From assembly GCA_963169455.1 (NCBI GenBank), contig CAUJDW010000039.1, forward strand, positions 1-42,061: DNA of 42,061 nucleotides, in the 5' to 3' direction. Position 1 is the stretch's first letter; each line of letters opens with the position of its first letter. The stretch comes from Bacteroidota bacterium (GTDB lineage Bacteria; Bacteroidota; Bacteroidia; Chitinophagales; Saprospiraceae). Shown piece by piece: positions 16,270-24,000 of this stretch. The notes beneath the pieces are model-generated. The model did not search any database. It saw only the letters and a program-made list of their open reading frames with translations, and was not told where the DNA came from. A program made the position numbers and the translations under genes.

Positions 16270-17607
16270 ATGAATTCCATCCTGATAAAATCGGCCCGCA
16301 TCGTCAACCGCGGGCGCATCACCGAAGGCGATGTCTGGGTGAAAAACGGCTTCATCGAACAGATAGGGCCCCTCATCGGCCGGAAAGCGGATATGGAGAT
16401 CGCCGCCGAGGGGCGCTACCTCATCCCGGGCATCATCGATGACCAGGTCCACTTCCGGGAGCCGGGGCTCACGCATAAAGCCGAGCTTTATACCGAGGCC
16501 CGCGCCGCCGTAGCCGGCGGCGTCACCTCCTATATGGAAATGCCCAATACAAAACCTCCTGCTACCACCCAGGAACTGCTGCAGCAGAAATACGACGCTG
16601 CCGCCCGGAAGTCGCTGGCCAACTACTCTTTTTTCATGGGCGCCGCCAATGACAACCTCGACGAAGTGCTGTGCACTGACCCGCGTACGGTATGTGGCAT
16701 CAAAGCCTTCATGGGCTCCAGCACCGGAAATATGCTGGTCGACGACCCCGAAACACTGGAAGCGCTTTTTTCCCGCTCACCTATGCTGATCGCCACCCAC
16801 TGCGAGGACGAAAAAACGGTGCGCGCCAATGAACAGGCCTTCCGGGAAAAATACGGCGAAACAGCGCCCTTTCATTGCCATCCCGACATCCGCAGCGCTG
16901 AGGCATGTTACCTTTCCTCCTCCCTGGCCGTTGAACTGGCCCGCAAACACGACACCCGCCTCCATGTCCTCCACATCTCAACAGCCAGGGAACTGAGCCT
17001 TTTTCAAAATGATATCCCTCTGGAGGAGAAGCGCATCACTTCCGAGGTGTGCGTCCACCACCTGTATTTCAACAGCCTGCAGTACGATACCCTCGGCGCG
17101 CGCATCAAATGCAACCCGGCCATCAAATCACCGGAAAACCAGGAAGCCCTCTTTCCGGCTTTGCTCGACAACCGGCTGGATATCATCGCCACCGACCACG
17201 CGCCGCATACCTGGGAAGAGAAACAGCATAGCTATTTCCACGCGCCATCCGGCCTGCCGCTCATTCAGCATTCCCTCAATGTCATGCTGGAATTCTACCA
17301 CCAGGGCCGCATCAGCCTGGAGCGGATCGTGGAAAAGATGTGCCACGCACCTGCTTTGTGTTTCCGGATAAACCGCCGTGGCTTCCTGGAAGAAGGTTAC
17401 CGGGCCGACCTGGCCCTCGTTGACATCGACAGGGAATGGACGGTTGGGAAGGAAAACATCCTCTTCAAATGCGGCTGGTCGCCTTTCGAAGGGCATACTT
17501 TCAAAGGCATGGTTGTGGCTACCATCGTCAGCGGCCACCTGGCCTACCTCGACGGGCAGTTCTTCGAAGGGAAAATGGGAGAACGGCTCCTGTTTGACCG
17601 GGAATAA
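16270..17607 (+). CDS. pyrC: Dihydroorotase
   Basis: This 445-residue dihydroorotase catalyses reversible ring closure of carbamoyl-aspartate to dihydroorotate in pyrimidine synthesis. The active-site strand reads DDQVHFREPGLTHKAE at residues 57-72; the usual DxHxH metal site has Gln59 in place of the first histidine. Other expected ligands are present: Lys145 in GIKAFMGSSTGNML (the bridging carboxylated lysine), His177 in IATHCED, His235 in LHVLHIS and Asp309 in ATDHAPH. As I recall, the DDQVHF form occurs in other Bacteroidota dihydroorotases, so it is probably active. The frame is open from 15937 through the purK leader, but only the ATG at 16270 starts the protein. It ends 20 bases from the anti-sigma gene stop. 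Confidence 0.92.
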   Translation: MNSILIKSARIVNRGRITEGDVWVKNGFIEQIGPLIGRKADMEIAAEGRYLIPGIIDDQVHFREPGLTHKAELYTEARAAVAGGVTSYMEMPNTKPPATTQELLQQKYDAAARKSLANYSFFMGAANDNLDEVLCTDPRTVCGIKAFMGSSTGNMLVDDPETLEALFSRSPMLIATHCEDEKTVRANEQAFREKYGETAPFHCHPDIRSAEACYLSSSLAVELARKHDTRLHVLHISTARELSLFQNDIPLEEKRITSEVCVHHLYFNSLQYDTLGARIKCNPAIKSPENQEALFPALLDNRLDIIATDHAPHTWEEKQHSYFHAPSGLPLIQHSLNVMLEFYHQGRISLERIVEKMCHAPALCFRINRRGFLEEGYRADLALVDIDREWTVGKENILFKCGWSPFEGHTFKGMVVATIVSGHLAYLDGQFFEGKMGERLLFDRE

Positions 17608-17627
17608 CTGGCCTAAAGGCTCCTGCC

Positions 17628-18107
17628 TTACCTGAAGCGCCGCTTCAGGGCCCGGTCCAGCCAGGCAAGGGTGATAAAGCCGAATGAAAGGGCGGCCACA
17701 ACGGCCATCACCTGATAAGGCAGGCTGTTCAGGGTGTTGGCCAGGCTCTCGAGGGCCCGGCTTCCCGGGCCGGGGGCGCCGGACTCCAGAAAGGAGAATG
17801 TGAGGTAGGAATAGCCGAGCAAAAAAGCGCCCAGCAGCCCGTAAATGACGCGCCATTGCATGGGGGTGAACAAAGGGCGGATGTTGATCTTCCGGTACAG
17901 GGCGGGCAGGCGCTCCATGATGTTGCGGGCAAAGCGCATGGAAGGCTGCTCCAGGGGCTGTTGCTTCAGGTTCTCGTGGAGCTTGCGGCTCCGCGCCCAT
18001 TCCTCTTTGAAGGCCGCGTCTTCAGCAAGCAGCCGCTCCACTTCCCGTTCTTCTTCCGGGCTGCAGGCCCCGTCGAGGTGTTTCCAGATCAGTTCGCTCG
18101 TATTCAT
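17628..18107 (-). CDS. Probable anti-sigma factor, two membrane segments
   Basis: This 159-residue protein starts inside the stop codon of the sigma factor gene (ATGA overlap at 18104-18107), which is the usual arrangement of an ECF sigma factor and its anti-sigma. The N-terminal 65 residues are charged and helical (WKHLDGACSPEEEREVERLLAED), matching the cytosolic sigma-binding part of Bacteroidota anti-sigma proteins. Two hydrophobic segments follow, near residues 85-107 and 132-152, with a short, probably periplasmic, loop between them. There is no HxxxCxxC zinc motif. The signal sensed is unknown. Confidence 0.7.
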   Translation of the reverse strand: MNTSELIWKHLDGACSPEEEREVERLLAEDAAFKEEWARSRKLHENLKQQPLEQPSMRFARNIMERLPALYRKINIRPLFTPMQWRVIYGLLGAFLLGYSYLTFSFLESGAPGPGSRALESLANTLNSLPYQVMAVVAALSFGFITLAWLDRALKRRFR

Positions 18108-18676
18108 AACAGGTCCTGAATTTCTGCTTTAAGTTGTTTGGACAAGGTGTACTTCAGGCTTTCCCGCAGGCGGTGCAGCTTCGTCTTGGCATTGCTCAGC
18201 GATAAACCCATGATCTCCGCTACTTCCTTCACAGGCTTTTCGTGCAGATAGAAAAGCGTGATCAGGGTGGAGTCTTCGGGTTTCAGCCTTTTCAGGGCCT
18301 CCTGGAGCTGCTCGCTGAGGTCCTGCTGGTAGGCTTCCTCCGCCGGGCTGACCGAGCCCTCATCTGCGATCTGCAGATAGGAATTGCCGTCGTCGATGGA
18401 GGTAGCGTCCAGCTTTTTGCGGCGCGCCGTATCCACCGCTGTCCGGTATGCGATCGTGTACAGCCAGGTGCTGAATTTGGATTTGCGTTCAAAAGCGCCC
18501 AGTGTGGAATATACTTTTAAAAAGGTGTCCTGAGCGGCTTCTTCAGCATCCTCTCTTGAAGGCAGCACCCGGTGGGTGATGGTGAAGACATAATCCTGAT
18601 AGCGCAGCACCAACTGCTCGAATGCAGCCTGGTCGCCCCCCAGGGTTCGGTCTACCAGCCTGATGTCTTCATCCAT
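18104..18676 (-). CDS. ECF-type RNA polymerase sigma factor
   Basis: This 190-residue sigma-70 family protein has only regions 2 and 4, as in extracytoplasmic function sigma factors. Region 2 spans about residues 20-90, with DAEEAAQDTFLKVY and FSTWLYTIAYRTAVDTARRKK. Region 4 spans about 125-178, with LKPEDSTLITLFYLHEKPVKEVAEIMG and the helix-turn-helix LSLSNAKTKLHRLRESLK. Translation is coupled to the anti-sigma gene through ATGA. The leader holds CTTGTAACC-N16-CGTCAAAGG, which is also found facing the divergent membrane gene, so I infer that the factor transcribes itself and its neighbour. Confidence 0.92.
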   Translation of the reverse strand: MDEDIRLVDRTLGGDQAAFEQLVLRYQDYVFTITHRVLPSREDAEEAAQDTFLKVYSTLGAFERKSKFSTWLYTIAYRTAVDTARRKKLDATSIDDGNSYLQIADEGSVSPAEEAYQQDLSEQLQEALKRLKPEDSTLITLFYLHEKPVKEVAEIMGLSLSNAKTKLHRLRESLKYTLSKQLKAEIQDLL

Positions 18677-18702
18677 TTGATGCCTGTCTTTGCATGCTAA
18701 AC

Positions 18703-18736
18703 CCTTTGACGGGTGCTGCGCGAAAGTGGTTACAAG
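18703..18736 (-). promoter_or_regulatory. Predicted ECF promoter of the sigma operon
   Basis: On the minus strand CTTGTAACC (18736-18728) and CGTCAAAGG (18711-18703) are 16 bases apart. The TGTAAC and CGTC cores resemble the -35 and -10 elements used by ECF factors such as Bacillus SigX and SigW. The ATG is about 27 bases beyond the -10 box. The same two nonamers recur on the other strand. Confidence 0.7.
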
Positions 18737-18762
18737 GGCGCCGCGAAAAAAAAAGGCAGAAA

Positions 18763-18797
18763 CTTGTAACCGGCCGGCAACCAGGGCTCGTCAAAGG
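18763..18797 (+). promoter_or_regulatory. Predicted ECF promoter of the DUF6249-like gene
   Basis: CTTGTAACC (18763-18771) and CGTCAAAGG (18789-18797) are 17 bases apart, identical in both nonamers to the promoter of the divergent sigma gene. The ATG at 18835 is 37 bases beyond the -10 box. Confidence 0.7.
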
Positions 18798-18834
18798 CGC
18801 TGAACACAAATTTAAAAAACTAAATCCGAAGACA

Positions 18835-19188
18835 ATGTCAGGCGTTGAAGTATTGATTCCGATCCTCGCTGTCGCAGGTATGTGGACGGCCATAATCATT
18901 CTGGTGTATATGTTCTTCTCCTCCCGCCACCGCGAGCGCATGGCTTTGGTGGAACGGGGGCTGGACGCCAGGATATTTTCCACTGAACACCGCCTCGACA
19001 ACTCCCTCAAAGTGGGTATCGTGGGTATTATGGTAGGCATTGGCGTATTTATGGGGTACCTGCTGGAGCGTTCGGGCCTGCCGGATGTGGTGGCCTACTT
19101 CACCATGGTGCTCATTTTTGGCGGCGCAGGCCTGGTAGGGTTCTATTTCATGGCCAGGCGCAAGGAAGAGGGCGGAGGAGAGGTCTGA
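18835..19188 (+). CDS. Small membrane protein, DUF6249-like
   Basis: This 117-residue protein has three hydrophobic segments, near residues 5-27, 59-80 and 86-107, separated by a charged stretch (SSRHRERMALVERGLDARIF) that probably lies in the cytosol. The pattern resembles the DUF6249 family of Bacteroidota inner-membrane proteins, often found beside ECF sigma genes; no function is known to me. The ATG at 18835 is chosen because residues encoded from the earlier start at 18694 overlap the two promoter motifs and look non-coding. The shared promoter motif makes it a predicted member of the sigma regulon, and a terminator follows at 19214. Confidence 0.75.
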   Translation: MSGVEVLIPILAVAGMWTAIIILVYMFFSSRHRERMALVERGLDARIFSTEHRLDNSLKVGIVGIMVGIGVFMGYLLERSGLPDVVAYFTMVLIFGGAGLVGFYFMARRKEEGGGEV

Positions 19189-19213
19189 AGCGGAAAAAAT
19201 CCATTTGATGCAT

Positions 19214-19250
19214 AGCCCACCCTGGCAGAAGCCGGGGCGGGCTTTTTTTT
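19214..19250 (+). terminator. Intrinsic terminator after the DUF6249-like gene
   Basis: AGCCCACCCT (19214-19223) pairs with GGGGCGGGCT (19234-19243), with one mismatch and one G-U, and eight T follow. It lies 25 bases after the stop at 19188 and abuts the stop of the convergent methyltransferase gene. Confidence 0.8.
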
Positions 19251-19786
19251 CACACCTTCCCGGCTTTTTCCAGCAAGTTGTACACGGCGATGGCGGCGGC
19301 CATGGCCACATTCATCGAGGTGTTGGCCCCGTACATGGGAATGTGTATGCTGTGCTCGCAAAGGGCAAGCAGCTCTTCCGAGACGCCGTCCTTTTCGTTT
19401 CCTGCCACCAGGATGCAGGGGCCTGAAGGCTGGAATTCCGTATAGGGAATGCTCCGGTTGGTGGGCTCCAGGGCAGTCAACTGCCAGTCTTTTTTCAACT
19501 GGGGGATATCTTCCAGCGCAATTCCGCTACTGGGCACATAGAGGTAGCCGCCCCGGCTGATGCGCCTGAATTTCCGGCTGTCTTCCACCCGCATGGGGGG
19601 GCCGTATGTCCAGATGTGCGCCAGGCGGGCGGCGTCGGCCAGGCGGAAAAGGGCCCCCAGGTTCTGGGCGTCGTCGATGTGGTCAAGCAACAAACCGATG
19701 GGATGGCGCCTGGCCTGGATGTGCGCCAGGTATGCCTCCATGTCCCGGGGGCGTTCATCGTGAAAATCGAGCTGCCTCTCCTTCAT
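19250..19786 (-). CDS. SpoU/TrmH family RNA 2'-O-methyltransferase
   Basis: This 178-residue protein has the SPOUT knot fold and should methylate a ribose 2'-OH in tRNA or rRNA with S-adenosylmethionine. Motif 1 is DDAQNLGALFRLADAARL (residues about 38-55). Motif 2 is ILVAGNEKDGVSEELLALC, and motif 3 is IHIPMYGANTSMNVAMAAAIAVYNLL, which forms the knot and the cofactor pocket. It lacks the extra N-terminal substrate-binding domain of RlmB-type members, so it is closer to the short TrmH or TrmL-like forms; the target nucleotide cannot be told. The minus-strand leader has TAATTTTC (forward 19800-19807), a weak promoter box inside the tail of the upstream terminator. Confidence 0.88.
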   Translation of the reverse strand: MKERQLDFHDERPRDMEAYLAHIQARRHPIGLLLDHIDDAQNLGALFRLADAARLAHIWTYGPPMRVEDSRKFRRISRGGYLYVPSSGIALEDIPQLKKDWQLTALEPTNRSIPYTEFQPSGPCILVAGNEKDGVSEELLALCEHSIHIPMYGANTSMNVAMAAAIAVYNLLEKAGKV

Positions 19787-19799
19787 AAAACTGCGGCCT

Positions 19800-19846
19800 G
19801 AAAATTAAACTGCCTGCTCCAGGGAATGCGGCAAGGAGCAGGCAGT
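19800..19846 (-). terminator. Terminator after the PorP/SprF gene
   Basis: CTGCCTGCTCC (19810-19820) and GGAGCAGGCAG (19835-19845) form a perfect 11-bp stem, 12 with the flanking A-T pair, and a 14-base loop. On the minus strand it is followed by TTAATTTT. It separates the PorP/SprF gene from the methyltransferase. Confidence 0.7.
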
Positions 19847-19910
19847 AGCATTAAATGCGATGAATTAGCACTTTAATATGTTAATTTTCAACGTAAAATG
19901 CAAGTTTGCA

Positions 19911-20975
19911 TCAGAATTTCGGGCAATTTACCGATGTCCGCCATTGGGCCGGGTGCGTGTAAATGAGGGATAACTCGAAGGCGCCCCGCGAATTGTTGGC
20001 CGAGGCCAGGCGGGAGGTGGTGATGTCGTAGCTCAACCCGAAATTCCATCGCTCCATTTCCAGGATGGCGCTCACGATAAAGGCGTCCATGGTGATGCCC
20101 TGGTCCAGCACGTTGGACAAATGAGCCCATCCGCCGGCGCGGATGGCGACTTCCTTCCAGTCGCGGTTATTATATCTGAAATTGGCCCCCAGCGTGGTGC
20201 TCAGATAGGTGTTTTGCCCCATCACGGCAATGGCCGGCAGCATGCTCAGCTCCGCTGTGAACGGAATCTCTCCGCCGGCATGGCCCACCCAGCGGGTATT
20301 GAGGTCTGCTTCGCTGTCGTCCATAAATGAAATGTTGGGCGAGTTGAGGTGGTGCAGGGCGCCGCCGGCGTAAAAGCTGAAGTTCCGGTCCAGGATCAGA
20401 TACCACATCAGCCCGGCGTTAAAGTCGAGGTAAAGGCCCGTGCTCTGCTTGTCAAAGGATTCTCCCGAATCGGCGCCGTAGTCCACAAAACCGCCATCTT
20501 CCACAAATTGCTGGCTGAACCACAGGCGCTGCCAGTTCAGGCCGTGCTGGCCGAAACCGAGCTGGGCGCCGGCGATGAGGAACTGGTCATAGGTGGCGTA
20601 CCGGCTTCCGCCGAGTTGCTTCATATAGGAACCGCCGACATTGGCCTTCACCCGGTGGAATTGCGAAATGCCTGCTTCGTCACGAAGCACGCTCAGCCCA
20701 AAACCGGCGAAATCGCCCTGCTGGACGCGGGAGCGCATGTCGAAACTGGCCGATATGGTGCGGAAGGGGTGGTTGCTCAGAATGCTGGAATACAACTCCC
20801 GGTAGTTGGCAACCAGGCGGAACCGGCCGTCGAAAAGGCCGATCATGGCGGGGTTCATTTCCAGCGGGGCTGCATAAAACTGCGAGAGCCGGGGGTCCTG
20901 GGCTTTGCCCTGCTGCGGGGCATGCAGGATGAACAAGGTGAAAACAAGGGCAAAAAGGGTAAAGGTAAAGCGCAT
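19911..20975 (-). CDS. PorP/SprF family type IX secretion outer-membrane protein
   Basis: This 354-residue protein has a signal peptide (residues 1-25, ending GKAQ) followed by DPRLSQFYAAPLEMNPAMIGLFDGRFRLVANYRELYSSI, the hallmark N-terminus of the PorP/SprF family. The rest is beta-barrel-like, with alternating aromatic strands such as YDQFLIAGAQLGFGQHGLNW and NFGLSYDITTSRLASANNSRGAFELSLIY. Members assist secretion or anchoring of T9SS cargo with type B sorting domains; SprF does so for the adhesin SprB. The gene lies directly downstream of an SprB-repeat protein with exactly that kind of sorting domain, on the same strand, with an 80-base gap that holds a strong hairpin. The pair is therefore probably functional together. 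Confidence 0.93.
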   Translation of the reverse strand: MRFTFTLFALVFTLFILHAPQQGKAQDPRLSQFYAAPLEMNPAMIGLFDGRFRLVANYRELYSSILSNHPFRTISASFDMRSRVQQGDFAGFGLSVLRDEAGISQFHRVKANVGGSYMKQLGGSRYATYDQFLIAGAQLGFGQHGLNWQRLWFSQQFVEDGGFVDYGADSGESFDKQSTGLYLDFNAGLMWYLILDRNFSFYAGGALHHLNSPNISFMDDSEADLNTRWVGHAGGEIPFTAELSMLPAIAVMGQNTYLSTTLGANFRYNNRDWKEVAIRAGGWAHLSNVLDQGITMDAFIVSAILEMERWNFGLSYDITTSRLASANNSRGAFELSLIYTHPAQWRTSVNCPKF

Positions 20976-20999
20976 AGCCTAATGCTTTTTTGAGTTAGG

Positions 21000-21040
21000 A
21001 AAAGCGCGGCAGCTCCCGCTTCGGGCCGAAGCTGCCGCGC
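21000..21040 (-). terminator. Strong hairpin between adhesin and PorP/SprF genes
   Basis: GCGCGGCAGCT (21004-21014) and AGCTGCCGCGC (21030-21040) form a perfect 11-bp GC-rich stem, and on the minus strand TTTT follows. Only about 25 bases remain before the PorP/SprF ATG at 20975, too few for an independent promoter, so it may be a partial terminator or RNA-stability element that sets the ratio of the two products. Confidence 0.6.
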
Positions 21041-21055
21041 CGGCTTGTTGTTTGT

Positions 21056-24000
21056 TTATCGGATAAGGGTGGTTTCTCCCTGGAAGGATTCTTCCATGCC
21101 GTCTTCATACTCCACAATGAGGTGCCAGATATAAACGCCGCCGCTCGCTTCCTGCCCGCGGAAGGCGCCGTCCCAGCCGGCTGTGGGGTCATTGACAGGG
21201 AAATCCCTGTTCTGGAAAAGCAGTTCACCCCAGCGGTCGTACACCCGGAAAAGCCTGACCATCGTGCCTCTCTTGCCGTGCACGGCCAGCCGGTCATTCA
21301 TGCCGTCTCCATTGGGCGTAAAGCCGGTAGGCACCAGGACGACCCTTTCCTTCCTGACGTAAACGTGGACTTTGTCCGTGTCCTCACATCCGTTCTCATC
21401 GATGCCGTACAACTGGTAGAGGATGGAAGTTTCCGGGCTGGCGATAGTGGAAACGCACTCATTGCAGCTCAGGGTTCCCTCGTAAGGGGCTTCCCAGACA
21501 AAATCCACCATGCCCGCCGCATTCTGCGCCGCGGCGTTCAGGGTGATGCTGTCGCCCAGGGAGATCGTATAGCTGTCTTCCCCTGCATCCACCGTGAAGG
21601 GGGCAGGGTCGGCCAGCGTGATCTGTTCGGTGAACAGGCAGCCGTTGGCGTCTTTTACGTAAACATCATACGTTCCGGCCCTGAGGGCGATCAACATGCT
21701 GGAGCCTGAGTAAAAGGCGTTGTCCAGGCTGTACCGGTAAGGGGGCGTGCCGCCGCCGGCTGTGACGGTGATATTGCCGTCACGGAAACCAAAGCAGGTT
21801 GGGTCCTGCTGTTTCAGCGCCGCCGTCAGCAATTCCGGCTCCCCGATGGAGGCCTCGCCTTCCAGGGTGCAGCCGTTCCGGTCTGTAATGGTCAAGATAT
21901 ATTCGCCCGCGGCCAGGTTTTCCTGTACCGGCCCGCCGCCGTTGTTGGACCAGCTGAACTGGTAGCCCGGGATGCCGCCCGAAACGAGGGCGCTGATGCG
22001 GCCGGCCTTTTCTCCGAAACACTTGTTGTCTTCTGTTTCGAAGGCGAGGGTGAGCATGGCCGGCTGAAATACGGTGGCTGTGCCGGTGTTGAAACAACCC
22101 GTAGCATCCGTTACGGTTAGCCCGTAGTTTCCGGCAGGCAGGCCGGATGCCGTCTCCGCCTGCTGCCCATCGCTCCAGGTATAGCTGAATGGCGGATAAT
22201 CGCCCAGTACGCCGTTTACACTGATGGCCCCGTCGGAACCACCGAAACAATGAACACTGTCTGCCTCCAGTGTAAAAGTGATCAGCTGGGGTTGTTGCAG
22301 GGTCCTGCTTTTGGTGCGGCTGCATCCCTGATTGTCAGTCACTGTAACACTGTACACCTGCCCGCCGGGCAGGTTGTTCACGGTGGGCCCGGTGGCGCCG
22401 GTGCTCCAGACGATGGCATAGTCATTGATGCCGGATCCTGCGCCGCCGGAAATTTCATTGATGCCGAGGCGCCCGTCGGAATAACCGAAACAGGATGGCG
22501 TGGTGGTGATGATGAAAAAGTCGATCTGTTCGAGGTCGGAAGGCGTGATGGAGGCAACTGCCTGGCAACCGTTTTCATCCGTTACGGTTACGGAGTAGGG
22601 GAGGGAATCCAGCCCGATGGCGGTAGCGCTGGTTTGGCCATTACTCCAGAGGTAGGTATAGGACGTTCCCGTGCCCCCCGTGGCCGTTGCGGTGGCTTCG
22701 TTGTCCCTGGCTCCGAAACAGCCCATTCGGGTCTGGGCGGCCTGAACTTCGACGGCTTTTTCCGGTTGTCCGACCGTCGTCAGGGCGCTTATCTGGCATC
22801 CGTTGCCATCCGTGACGGTCAGGCCGTAGTTTCCGGCAGCAAGCCCGCTGGCCGTTGGGCCGCTTTGCCCGCCCTGCCAGTTGTAGGTATAGGCGCCGGC
22901 GCCGCCGCTCACCGTCGCGGTGGAGGCGCCGTCGCTGCCGCCGGTACAGGCCACGTCCTCTACGGCAAAGCTCAGAGCCAGGGCCGCCGGTTGGTTTACC
23001 GTAGCCTGGGTGACGAGCTGGCAACCGTTGGCGTCGGTGATGGTGATGTTATAAGTGTTGGCAGCCAGCATGGATGCCGATTGCCCGATCTGAGCCAGGG
23101 GGTCATCCCATAAAAAGGTGTAGTTGCCGGCGCCGCCGGAAGCGAAGACCGTCGCGCTGCCGGTATTGCCGCCGTGGCAGCGCACATCGGTGACGGCCAC
23201 CGAGTCGATGACGATGCTGGCCGGCGCGCCGACTTCCGTGCAGGCGACGGCCTGGCATCCGTTGGCATCCTCTACGGTGACGCAGTAATCACCCGCCACC
23301 AGGTTCGCCTGGGATGGCCCGGAACCGCTATTGCTCCAGCTATATGTCAGGTTGCCATTGCCTCCGCTGGCGAAGGCCTGTATGGAACCATCCGGCAACC
23401 CGGCGCAACTGGCGTCGTCCGGTGTAAGCACCACCTCCAACTCATCGGGTTCAGTCAACGTGATTGTGGCCGTGGCGGTGCAACCCTCGCTGTCCGTCAC
23501 CGTGGCGGTATAATTCCCCGCGCCCAGGCCTGAGGCCGTCGCCGTAGTAATGACGGGCGTCGTGTTCCATTGGTAGGTGTAGTTGCCGTTGCCGCCCTGA
23601 GGGAATACCTGGGCGGCGCCGTTTTCATTGCCGAAGCAGTCGATCAGGGCCGTGGCCTGGGCGCTGGCCGTGAGCTCTGCAGGCTCCTGGATGGCGAAAA
23701 ATACCGTGTCCCGGCAACCGGAACCGTCAATGACGGCCACGAAGTAGTTCCCCGCAGCGAGGTTGGTAAAGATGCCGTTTGGCTGCGGGCTGGGGCTGCC
23801 GTTGAAGTAGTACTGGACGGGGTTCTCCGCATTTTGAACCTGTATGCTTGCGGCGCCGTCGGTATAGCCGAAGCAGCTCGCGTCCACCGGCGTTCCGAGC
23901 AGGCTGGCCTGCAGCAGGCAGCTAACTGAAGTGCAGGTGGCGCTTCCTACGCCCTGCGCGCAGCTCAGGCTGCCGCTGTCAACGAATACCCGGGCCTCCA

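Noticed and set aside
18694-18834. Longer N-terminus for the small membrane protein
   Set aside because: The extra codons run through both ECF promoter motifs and give a basic, non-membrane stretch; the ATG at 18835 starts the family-like sequence.
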